Origin: Anaerococcus sp. Marseille-P3915
GTDB taxonomy: Bacteria > Bacillota > Clostridia > Tissierellales > Peptoniphilaceae
Direction: 5' to 3'
Length of the DNA: 64,000 nt
NCBI RefSeq assembly: GCF_900258475.1
Contig: NZ_LT984887.1
Span: forward strand, 1,430,181 to 1,494,180
Part shown: one piece after another, positions 53,679-64,000 of the stretch
Layout of the letters: the number at the start of each line of letters is the position of its first letter
Position numbering within the stretch: the first letter of the stretch is position 1
Program-made: the position numbers and the translations under genes
Notes under the pieces: model-generated
What the model was told of the DNA's origin: nothing
The model's database searches: none
The model's input: only the letters and a program-made list of their open reading frames with translations

Positions 53679-54410
53679 TTAATCGTGGTGATGATGGTGT
53701 GTATAGGCCCACTTGTCATGTTCTGTAAATATTATTCCTTGGGTCTTGTTGTATAAGATTATTCCATAAGCCTCAAAAGCTTCATCATGATCATGATCAT
53801 TGTCTTCTTCATCATGATCTTGGTGATTATGATCATGGTCCTCATGACCTTCATCCTCATGAAGCTCTTCCATAATTTCCTTATACTGGTTATTTTCTAA
53901 AAGATAAGCATCAAGTGGGGCTCCCTTTAGGTAGAGAATGTATTCATCATCTACTCCCAAGCCATTTGCAAAATCTACCCAAGATTGGTATTTGATTTCC
54001 TCATCTGGCCCCTTTTGATTATTTATTGAAAAATCGGTTAACTTTAGCTTATAGATTCCCTTTTCTATTGTATCGACTATTTTAAATTTACCAGAAAAAA
54101 TAGACTTATGAATCTCAGACCTATTATAGGTCTCCTGACTTTCTGTCTTTAGTCCAAAATCTTGACCATCCAAATCAGAATTAGATAAAAAATCTCCATC
54201 GAAGTCGCCCTTGTCATAAAAATTGAGCGAGCTATAGGCGTGAGGATTTGAAAATGAATCTTTTAGATTTTTGCCATCAAGAAAGCTAAAGACTTGTTCA
54301 TTTAAGGATTTAGCTTGGCTTATTTGTTTTTTAGAATTTTCTTTTTCATAGCCTTTGCCTGCACATCCTACTAATATCAGGCAAAGCCCTAATAAAAATA
54401 TTTTTTTCAT
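53679..54410 (-). CDS. His-rich metal-binding lipoprotein
   Basis: 243 aa. Lipoprotein signal with lipobox LVGCAG (Cys16). The domain at about 35-180 resembles ZinT-like or MetQ-unrelated zinc-binding folds (SYxxW-like YQSWVDFANG), but I would not name it firmly. A Asp/His loop (about 186-212; HEDHDHNHQDHDEE, NDHDHD) and a natural terminal HHHHHD give many zinc or nickel ligands. It is probably an extracytoplasmic metal chaperone; no ABC transporter is adjacent. Confidence 0.7.
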   Translation of the reverse strand: MKKIFLLGLCLILVGCAGKGYEKENSKKQISQAKSLNEQVFSFLDGKNLKDSFSNPHAYSSLNFYDKGDFDGDFLSNSDLDGQDFGLKTESQETYNRSEIHKSIFSGKFKIVDTIEKGIYKLKLTDFSINNQKGPDEEIKYQSWVDFANGLGVDDEYILYLKGAPLDAYLLENNQYKEIMEELHEDEGHEDHDHNHQDHDEEDNDHDHDEAFEAYGIILYNKTQGIIFTEHDKWAYTHHHHHD

Positions 54411-54471
54411 ATCATTCCTTCATTATCAGTTATTAAAATATTTTACTCTTTTTTAAGCTTCCTTTAAATTT

Positions 54472-54494
54472 AAAAAGGCCCGTTTAAGGGCCTT
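54472..54494 (-). terminator. Terminator of the former nitroreductase gene
   Basis: AAGGCCC / GGGCCTT stem with T5 on the minus strand just after the stop at 54497. Confidence 0.75.
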
Positions 54495-54496
54495 GC

Positions 54497-54851
54497 TTAA
54501 ATAAATTTAAATGTTTCTGATAGGTCTTTGCGGTTGGTGTGATTAGCAAGTGGTTTGCCATCACCATTGGCATAGCCTAAATCTATTAGGCAGACTATTT
54601 GCTCATTTTCTGGTAAATCTAGGGCCTTTGCAAGCTCATCTGGATCAAAGAAATTAATCCAACAAGAATCAACCCCTTCATAAGCAGCAGCAAGGACCAT
54701 GTGGGTTGCCACAATTGTCGCATCTTCCACACCAGAATCATACTTATCGCCAGGATATGTATATATATTATCCTTATCGAAGGCAACAACAAGCACTGTA
54801 GGTGCCCCATAACGGCATGGTGTATGCTCATCTATTGGATTGTCAACACCT
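54497..54851 (-). pseudogene. Nitroreductase gene, C-terminal part cut off by an IS
   Basis: Reads VDNPIDEHTPCRYGAP, then DATIVATHMVLAAAYEGVDSCWINFF and GYANGDGKP, the C-terminal two thirds of a FMN-dependent nitroreductase. The N-terminal part is at 56088-56281, on the other side of the 1.2-kb insertion. The split gene is not functional as it stands, though the internal ATG at 54796 leaves a 99-codon frame. Confidence 0.85.
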
Positions 54852-54892
54852 ATTTGTACAATCTAAAATCGAACGTACTAATTTAAGATTAA

Positions 54893-55705
54893 CTAATAAT
54901 ATCTATTTAATCTTAAATGTCTATATTTAACTGGTGGCAAGTAACCTAAGGATCCATGGATCCTTAGGTTGTTGTACCAGTAAACATACTCTGATAGTTC
55001 TAATTTTAGTTGATTTAAACTTCTAAATTCTTTCTGATAAACAAATTCTGTTTTCATTACCTTATTAAATGCTTCAGCTACAGCATTATCATAAGGACTT
55101 CCTTTTTTGCTTAAGGATCTTTCTATTCCAAATACAACTAGGATTTTATCTATGCTCTTATTATCAAATTCTCGTCCTCTATCTGTATGGAATATTTTTA
55201 TTTTATTTAATGGATATCTTATTGAGTAAATTGCTTCTTTTACTAATTCAGCACTTTTATTTTTACCTGCTGCATAGCCTATTATTTCCCTGTTGTGTAA
55301 ATCTATTATTGCACATATATAGTTCCAGCTATTTCCTACTCTTACATAGGTTAAGTCACTTACACATGCTTCTAAAGATTCTCTATTATCAAAGTGTCTG
55401 TCTACTTTATTTTTTATTTGTTTATTGTTACATGTAGTTTTTTCTACCTTGTATTGTTTTACTGTATAGCTTGAGATTAAGGCGTGTTTTTTCATTACTT
55501 TACATATTTTTCTTCTTGATGCTATTATGCCTTGATTTTCTAGTTCTACTTTGATTTTTCTAGATCCATACGCGTTTTTACTTTTTCTGAATATTTCTTT
55601 GATTTTCTCTTCTAAAAGCTCTTCTGTTTTTAGGTTGTTTTTAGATTCTTCTTTGTTTATATGATAGTATATTAAGCTTCTTGTTATTCCTAAAAACTTA
55701 CACAT
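54893..55705 (-). CDS. IS3-family transposase OrfB (DDE)
   Basis: 270 aa. HTH_21-like N-terminus (SKNAYGSRKIKVELENQG), then rve core: D in ACVSDLTYV, D in IFHTDRGREF, E in AFNKVMKTEFVY; C-terminal WYNNLRIHGSLGYLPP. Reading continues upstream in the -1 frame from the OrfA end ([20 protein letters not shown]), so a fusion product from the A5G slippery site is expected. Confidence 0.93.
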   Translation of the reverse strand: MCKFLGITRSLIYYHINKEESKNNLKTEELLEEKIKEIFRKSKNAYGSRKIKVELENQGIIASRRKICKVMKKHALISSYTVKQYKVEKTTCNNKQIKNKVDRHFDNRESLEACVSDLTYVRVGNSWNYICAIIDLHNREIIGYAAGKNKSAELVKEAIYSIRYPLNKIKIFHTDRGREFDNKSIDKILVVFGIERSLSKKGSPYDNAVAEAFNKVMKTEFVYQKEFRSLNQLKLELSEYVYWYNNLRIHGSLGYLPPVKYRHLRLNRYY

Positions 55706-55746
55706 TGCACTAATACTGTATTTATCTCTATTTGAGATTATGAGCT

Positions 55747-56022
<276 letters not shown>

Positions 56023-56087
56023 TTTAAAATCCTCCTATGATTTCTTATTATTTATTGTATCATATATTCGATTTTAATTTGTACTAT

Positions 56088-56281
56088 TTATTGTATCCAT
56101 ACCATATAATAGCAAGAGTCTTTTTAGATTCTGCCACATATATTCTTTGAGGTTGGTTATTTTTAGCAGTAGGTGCAAGGCGACCAGCCTCAAGTACTCT
56201 CTCCAAATCATCCCTATCTAAGGCAAGACTAGCAAAATTCTTGCATGAATAACGCTCTTTAACTAAATCAATAAATTCCAT
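56088..56281 (-). pseudogene. Nitroreductase gene, N-terminal part
   Basis: About 60 codons: MEFIDLVKERYSCKNF, then LERVLEAGRLAPTAKNNQP and RIYVAESKKTLAII, the FMN-contacting start of a nitroreductase. Interrupted by the insertion at 56087. The frame does not rejoin the C-terminal part exactly after removing the IS, so a second lesion may exist. Confidence 0.85.
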
Positions 56282-56317
56282 AAAAACTCCCTTCTATCTA
56301 TATTTACCCAAAAATTG

Positions 56318-56362
56318 CAAAAATAAAATAAAGCTGCTTAGTTAAGGTGAAAAGTAAGCAGT
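56318..56362 (-). terminator. Terminator of the rRNA-tRNA operon
   Basis: GCTGCTTA / TAAGCAGT stem with a T-rich tail on the minus strand, after the last tRNA fragment. Confidence 0.7.
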
Positions 56363-56484
56363 TCTTTTGAAATGCTTGGTGGGGCTTTATAGACTTGTCC
56401 TTGCGAATCGAAGATGAGCAATGGAAAGTCTTATGCCGTAGCCAGGGACTCGAACCGCCTCACACGCCGACGGGCTATCCACCT

Positions 56485-56567
56485 GGTAAACACCCCTTGA
56501 TTTGGGGTGTTTGCCCCGACATCTAGCGCGATAGCTCGGATAAGCTTGCGAAGCAAGCGGGATGTCG
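56485..56567 (-). repeat. Multi-hairpin covarying repeat, copy S3
   Basis: Minus orientation. Outer CGACATC/GATGTCG stem, hairpin 1 GCTTGC-TTC-GCAAGC, a variant hairpin 2 (GAGCTATCGCGC), hairpin 3 with an AAACACCCC arm and AAATCAA loop. Confidence 0.75.
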
Positions 56568-56772
56568 TCAGGTTATGAGCCCTCCATAAGCTGGGCAGGC
56601 TTGTTACCGGTAGGTCCGCTCCCAAATTTCACAAAAAAATAAGCACTTCTTTAGAAATGCTTGGTGGGACTTTATAGACTTATCCAGGTGAATCCAAATG
56701 ATGAGCCATGGAAAGTCTTATGCAGTAGCCAGGGACTCGAACCGTCTCACACGCCGACGGGCTATCCACCTA

Positions 56773-56855
56773 TTCAAAGCCCCTTGATTGGGGCTTTGAA
56801 GGCTGAAATATAGGGCGGTAGCCCGAAAGAGTCTGCGAAGCAGACGGATTTCAGC
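56773..56855 (-). repeat. Multi-hairpin covarying repeat, copy S4
   Basis: Minus orientation. Outer GCTGAAAT/ATTTCAGC stem, hairpin 1 GTCTGC-TTC-GCAGAC, hairpin 2 GGGCTACCGCCC, hairpin 3 with TTCAAAGCCCC arm and AATCAA loop. Confidence 0.78.
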
Positions 56856-56921
56856 TCGGTTTGAGCTGGAGGCTCATAACCGGTTCTGCGCACAAAAAAA
56901 GCACTCCATCTCAGAAGTACT

Positions 56922-56998
56922 TGGTGGGGCTTCAGGGACTCGAACCCTGGACCTACCGGTTATGAGCCGGGCGCTCTAACCGACTGAGCTAAAGCCCC
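56922..56998 (-). tRNA. tRNA-Met (CAT)
   Basis: Acceptor GGGGCTT/AAGCCCC, anticodon loop CTCATAA, encoded CCA. Elongator-type (pairs at position 1-72), in contrast to the initiator at 59022. Confidence 0.95.
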
Positions 56999-57024
56999 AT
57001 ATAACTGGTATCCTATGAAATTTA

Positions 57025-57101
<77 letters not shown>

Positions 57102-57109
57102 ACAAATAT

Positions 57110-57252
57110 AAAGATTTCTCGCTTCGCTCGACCATTCTGCCTCTGCACCAGACCTACAATCCACTTCTTTCAGAAATGGTGTTAGGACTTCGCATGGAGG
57201 GTCCTCTATGAGCCGGACGGGCTATCCTCATCGAACCGGACGGGCTTGCTTT
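57110..57252 (-). repeat. Repeat insertion between tRNA-Ile and tRNA-Trp
   Basis: Holds TTTCTCGCTTCGCTCG, a TTTCA-loop hairpin (57161-57179) within CCTA..TTAGG flanks, and two GAACCGGACGGGCT / GAGCCGGACGGGCT motifs. The same parts occur at 8460 and 47880. Confidence 0.65.
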
Positions 57253-57328
57253 TGGCAGGGGAGACAGGATTTGAACCCGCGACATCCGGTTTTGGAGACC
57301 GACGTTCTGCCAGCTGAACTACTCCCCT
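57253..57328 (-). tRNA. tRNA-Trp (CCA)
   Basis: Anticodon loop CTCCAAA, acceptor AGGGGAG/CTCCCCT, discriminator G, CCA encoded. Confidence 0.95.
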
Positions 57329-57420
57329 AAATCCTTTCATTAAAAGCTAAAACTTCTAAAAAATAAAGCCTTGGGCTTTTATAAGCCCCATGACTTAGGA
57401 TTTAGTCATATTAGCTTATT

Positions 57421-57496
57421 TGGTGCCCAGAGGCGGAATCGAACCACCGACACGGGGATTTTCAGTCCCCTGCTCTACCGACTGAGCTATCTGGGC
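57421..57496 (-). tRNA. tRNA-Phe (GAA)
   Basis: Anticodon loop CTGAAAA, acceptor GCCCAGA, CCA encoded. Confidence 0.95.
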
Positions 57497-57501
57497 ATAT
57501 T

Positions 57502-57595
57502 TGGCGGAGAAGGAGGGATTTGAACCCTCGCATCCCTTTTGAAAGGATCTACTCCCTTAGCAGGGGAGCCTCTTTAGCCACTTGAGTACTTCTCC
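57502..57595 (-). tRNA. tRNA-Ser (GCT)
   Basis: Class II tRNA with long variable arm; anticodon loop CTGCTAA; CCA encoded. Abuts the next tRNA-Ser directly. Confidence 0.95.
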
Positions 57596-57686
57596 TGGCG
57601 GAGAGGAAGGGATTCGAACCCTTGTGAGCCGAAAGACTCTAACGGTTTTCAAGACCGCCCCGTTATGACCGCTTCGGTACCTCTCC
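57596..57686 (-). tRNA. tRNA-Ser (TGA)
   Basis: Class II; anticodon loop CTTGAAA; acceptor GGAGAGG; CCA encoded. Confidence 0.95.
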
Positions 57687-57831
57687 TTATTTTATAATAA
57701 AAGTATTCAAATGGCTTGCCTCTAATATCCTTTAGGGATATAAAATTAAATCGTTGATAAAAATCAACGAGTTGGCCTTAAGCCTACTTCTCTCCTGCTC
57801 ACTTATGTAAAGTGAGCTAGGTGGAAGTTAT

Positions 57832-57907
57832 TGGTGACCCATCGGAGATTCGAACTCCGGACACCCTGATTAAAAGTCAGGTGCTCTACCGGCTGAGCTA
57901 ATGGATC
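57832..57907 (-). tRNA. tRNA-Lys (TTT)
   Basis: Anticodon loop CTTTTAA; acceptor GATCCAT/ATGGGTC with one T-G wobble; CCA encoded. A 145-bp spacer before it has GCTCAC/GTGAGC pairing. Confidence 0.93.
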
Positions 57908-57910
57908 ATA

Positions 57911-57986
57911 TGGCTGGGATAGCAGGACTCGAACCTACGCATACCAGAGTCAAAGTCTGGTGCCTTACCGACTTGGCTATATCCCA
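57911..57986 (-). tRNA. tRNA-Gln (TTG)
   Basis: Anticodon loop CTTTGAC, acceptor TGGGATA/TATCCCA, CCA encoded. Confidence 0.95.
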
Positions 57987-58066
57987 ACAGTCACGTACTA
58001 ATATAGTATAACACATCTTTGACGTTTTTGCAAGTTTTTTTTATAATTTCTTACATATGTAAGATT

Positions 58067-58143
<77 letters not shown>

Positions 58144-58199
58144 ATAATCATCCTGCATGGCATTAGTAGTTGCCGCTATTAGATTTATTTATCTTTTAG

Positions 58200-58273
58200 T
58201 GGAGCGGGTGAAGGGAATCGAACCCTCGCAACCAGCTTGGAAGGCTGGGGCTCTACCACTGAGCTACACCCGC
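58200..58273 (-). tRNA. tRNA-Gly (TCC)
   Basis: Anticodon loop CTTCCAA, acceptor GCGGGTG, CCA encoded; 74 nt. Confidence 0.95.
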
Positions 58274-58278
58274 AAGGT

Positions 58279-58364
58279 TGGTGGGGATGAGCGGATTCGA
58301 ACCACTGAAAGCTAAGCTAACGGATTTACAGTCCGTCCCATTTGGCCAACTCTGGAACATCCCC
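58279..58364 (-). tRNA. tRNA-Tyr (GTA)
   Basis: Class II with long variable arm; anticodon loop CTGTAAA; acceptor GGGGATG; CCA encoded. Confidence 0.95.
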
Positions 58365-58394
58365 ACAATTATTATATTTTTATATGAAACTTAC

Positions 58395-58470
58395 TGGAGC
58401 TGATGATAGGACTTGAACCTACAACCTATTGATTACAAATCAATTGCTCTGCCAATTGAGCTACATCAGC
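58395..58470 (-). tRNA. tRNA-Thr (TGT)
   Basis: Anticodon loop TTTGTAA, acceptor GCTGATG, CCA encoded. Confidence 0.95.
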
Positions 58471-58496
58471 ACATTGGATCACTATTGCAATCCAAA

Positions 58497-58573
58497 TGGC
58501 GACCTGGATGGGATTCGAACCCACGACCTCCGCCGTGACAGGGCGGCATTCTAACCAGCTGAACTACCAGGCC
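58497..58573 (-). tRNA. tRNA-Asp (GTC)
   Basis: Anticodon loop CTGTCAC, acceptor GGCCTGG with a G-T pair, discriminator G, CCA encoded. Confidence 0.95.
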
Positions 58574-58629
58574 TCATCAACATTTTATTATAGGATAACA
58601 AAATGTAATGAGTAATATTTTATTACTTC

Positions 58630-58705
58630 TGGTGGAAGTAACAGGGCTCGAACCTGTGACCCCCTGCTTGTAAGGCAGATGCTCTCCCAACTGAGCTATA
58701 CTTCC
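58630..58705 (-). tRNA. tRNA-Val (TAC)
   Basis: Anticodon loop CTTACAA, acceptor GGAAGTA, CCA encoded. Confidence 0.95.
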
Positions 58706-58799
58706 AAAAACAGAACATTTTGTAAGTCCTCGGACTTCGTCCTGCGGTATTTCGCGCCTGTAGGGCGCGCCTCCTCCAAGAGCCGGAGTGGCTTGCTTT

Positions 58800-58874
58800 T
58801 GGTGACCCCACCGGGATTCGAACCCGGGATACCACCGTGAAAGGGTGGTGTCTTAACCGCTTGACCATGGGGCC
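58800..58874 (-). tRNA. tRNA-Glu (TTC)
   Basis: Anticodon loop CTTTCAC, acceptor GGCCCCA, CCA encoded. Its first 20 nt are duplicated at 58981. Confidence 0.95.
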
Positions 58875-58929
58875 TTAATTTAAACATTAATTCAAGTATT
58901 TAATTCTATTTTGTTCACACTATACGAGC

Positions 58930-59000
58930 GGTAACCAGACCTACCAGCCAATTGTTTCACAATTGGGGTTAGGGGCTTCGAACCGCTTGACCATGGGGCC
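58930..59000 (-). repeat. TTTCA-loop hairpin fused to a tRNA-Glu 5' fragment
   Basis: CCAATTG-TTTCA-CAATTGG (58948-58966) with CCTAcC / GGTTAGG flanks. The plus-strand bases at 58981-59000 (AACCGCTTGACCATGGGGCC) then equal the 5' 20 nt of tRNA-Glu. This looks like an insertion that duplicated or captured part of the tRNA gene. Confidence 0.65.
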
Positions 59001-59021
59001 TCATTCATCTTTTTTATGTAT

Positions 59022-59098
<77 letters not shown>

Positions 59099-59173
59099 AT
59101 AATTCGCATTAGATATGGTAATCTAATTGCTTGCAACTGTACATTTATTTAACTTTTAGCTTCTCTAAGCTAT

Positions 59174-59262
59174 TGGTGCCGAGAATCGGAATCGAACCGA
59201 TACGGTGTTTAACCACCGCAGGATTTTAAGTCCTGTGCGTCTGCCAGTTCCGCCACCCCGGC
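59174..59262 (-). tRNA. tRNA-Leu (TAA)
   Basis: Class II; anticodon loop CTTAAAA; acceptor GCCGGGG with one mismatch to CTCGGC; CCA encoded. Confidence 0.93.
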
Positions 59263-59310
59263 ACATATTAAGTTAAAAGCGGCTTCGGCTTCAAACTAAT
59301 AAAAGTTTGT

Positions 59311-59385
59311 TGGCGCTCAGGGTGGGACTCGAACCCACAACCTACCGGTTAACAGCCGGGTGCTCCACCATTGAGCTACCTAAGC
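59311..59385 (-). tRNA. tRNA-Asn (GTT)
   Basis: Anticodon loop CTGTTAA, acceptor GCTTAGG/CCTGAGC, discriminator G, CCA encoded. First tRNA after 5S; an AACTAGCC/GGCTAGTT hairpin (59457-59477) separates them. Confidence 0.95.
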
Positions 59386-59490
59386 ATGACATGATAATAT
59401 AATAGCATGTTTTTTTGATTTTGTCAATACTTATTATGAAATTTACAGTTAGTACAAACTAGCCAAATAGGCTAGTTGTATTAAACTGTT

Positions 59491-59602
59491 TGGCGACTTC
59501 CTACTCTACCACCCAGTTGCCCAGGCAGTACCATCGGCGTTATGAGGCTTAACTTCTGTGTTCGGTATGGGAACAGGTGTATCTCTCATGCAATCATCAC
59601 CA
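59491..59602 (-). rRNA. 5S ribosomal RNA
   Basis: About 112 nt. Terminal TGG..GA / TCGCCA helix, CCGAACACAGAAGTTAAG loop and the GGGTGGTAGAGTAGG end are conserved. Third rRNA of the operon. Confidence 0.95.
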
Positions 59603-59675
59603 TATTTTTTGAACCTTTTAAATAGCATCCACTTTTTTGTGGACCCCACCTTAGTGGGAAACAATATTTCCAGTC

Positions 59676-62796
<3,121 letters not shown>

Positions 62797-62838
62797 CTGG
62801 AAATATTGTTTGCTATTTAGTTTTTATGGTTCTTTTTT

Positions 62839-62860
62839 GCAAATTCGCTTGCGAATTTGC
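62839..62860 (-). other. Perfect hairpin between tRNA-Ala and 23S
   Basis: GCAAATTCGC-TT-GCGAATTTGC, 10-bp perfect stem. Probable processing or spacing structure in the rRNA precursor. Confidence 0.6.
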
Positions 62861-62861
62861 A

Positions 62862-62937
62862 TGGTGGAGATAAAGAGATTCGAACTCTTGACCCCCTGCG
62901 TGCAAGGCAGGTGCTCTCCCAGCTGAGCTATATCCCC
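62862..62937 (-). tRNA. tRNA-Ala (TGC) in the 16S-23S spacer
   Basis: Anticodon loop CTTGCAC, acceptor GGGGATA with one mismatch, CCA encoded. The 16S-23S spacer carries only this tRNA; tRNA-Ile lies in the distal cluster. Confidence 0.95.
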
Positions 62938-63024
62938 ATATTTTTATTTGGCTTTGAACCAAATTGTATATCAATGGTTTTTGTTTTTGTTTCCGTGTGA
63001 GGAGAGAGCGTACCCTCTCCTCAT

Positions 63025-64000
<976 letters not shown>

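Larger units (their letters stand above)
56363..56921 (-). repeat. Two tandem units of tRNA-Met debris plus multi-hairpin repeats
   Basis: Unit period about 286 bp. Each unit carries a piece of the tRNA-Met 3' end (TTGGTGGGGCTT at 56376, TTGGTGGG at 56661). Each also has a piece of its T arm (CAGGGACTCGAACC at 56443 and 56730), a CACACGCCGACGGGCTATCC block and one multi-hairpin repeat. The intact tRNA-Met follows at 56922. Confidence 0.7.

Noticed and set aside
58623-58887. 63-81-codon ORFs over tRNA-Val and tRNA-Glu
   Set aside because: Their peptides are translations of tRNA sequence and of the repeat between the two genes.

Overview
This 64-kb window is low-GC Gram-positive chromosomal DNA. 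Several features fit a Gram-positive anaerobic coccus of the Peptoniphilaceae (Anaerococcus/Peptoniphilus/Finegoldia type): zinc-finger type Z S14, Firmicutes-type A/T-rich promoters and strong GGAGG ribosome sites, sortase-type surface proteins, CAP-domain secreted proteins and an S10/spc/alpha operon without map. The genus is inferred from recall, not computed. Nearly all long operons run on the minus strand, and transcription of the rRNA/tRNA operon also runs from right to left.

Layout. 1-0.7 kb: AbiE-type toxin-antitoxin pair (toxin cut by the window edge) with an operator over its promoter. 0.8-4.2 kb: a phage-like lysis cassette (YvrJ, amidase, DUF1659, DUF2922) read from two copies of one conserved promoter-like element, beside a DUF1016 nuclease and a small sigma-70-like factor. 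4.2-8.5 kb: repeat-rich DNA with a GIY-YIG protein, a decayed type I toxin-like locus, a wall-anchored coiled-coil protein and a fold-back element. 8.5-11.8 kb: rlmH with an ATP-cone partner, an AAA/DUF4143 ATPase behind four exactly spaced iterons, and a zinc metallopeptidase. 11.8-13.2 kb: gene-free repeats. 13.2-20 kb: RNase H, alpha-amylase, DeoC, PAS-PP2C phosphatase, and two CAP proteins sharing a C-terminal helical domain. 20.2-34.6 kb: one long ribosomal protein operon, rpsJ to rplQ. 35-40.7 kb: flavin fumarate-reductase-like lipoprotein and an operon of a C-S lyase, two KdgT-type permeases and an acetyltransferase. 40.8-49.9 kb: a very large coiled-coil/CAP wall protein, iron alcohol dehydrogenase, hydrolases, ATP-grasp enzyme, decayed kdgT and lacI genes and a MITE-like element. 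50-56.3 kb: a second fold-back element split by an IS3-like element, an esterase, a His-rich lipoprotein, and a nitroreductase gene split by another IS3-family element. 56.3-64 kb: 18 tRNA genes, 5S, 23S (with a 273-nt intervening sequence in helix 45), tRNA-Ala and the 3' part of 16S.

The most unusual content is non-coding. There is a multi-hairpin repeat whose stems covary between four copies. There are two 0.7-kb fold-back elements with a strongly conserved core lying in opposite orientation relative to their outer ends. A dispersed repeat family with at least eight copies and tRNA-derived debris also occur. The best candidate for a coherent undescribed system is the sigma factor plus lysis cassette with its matched promoter-like elements.
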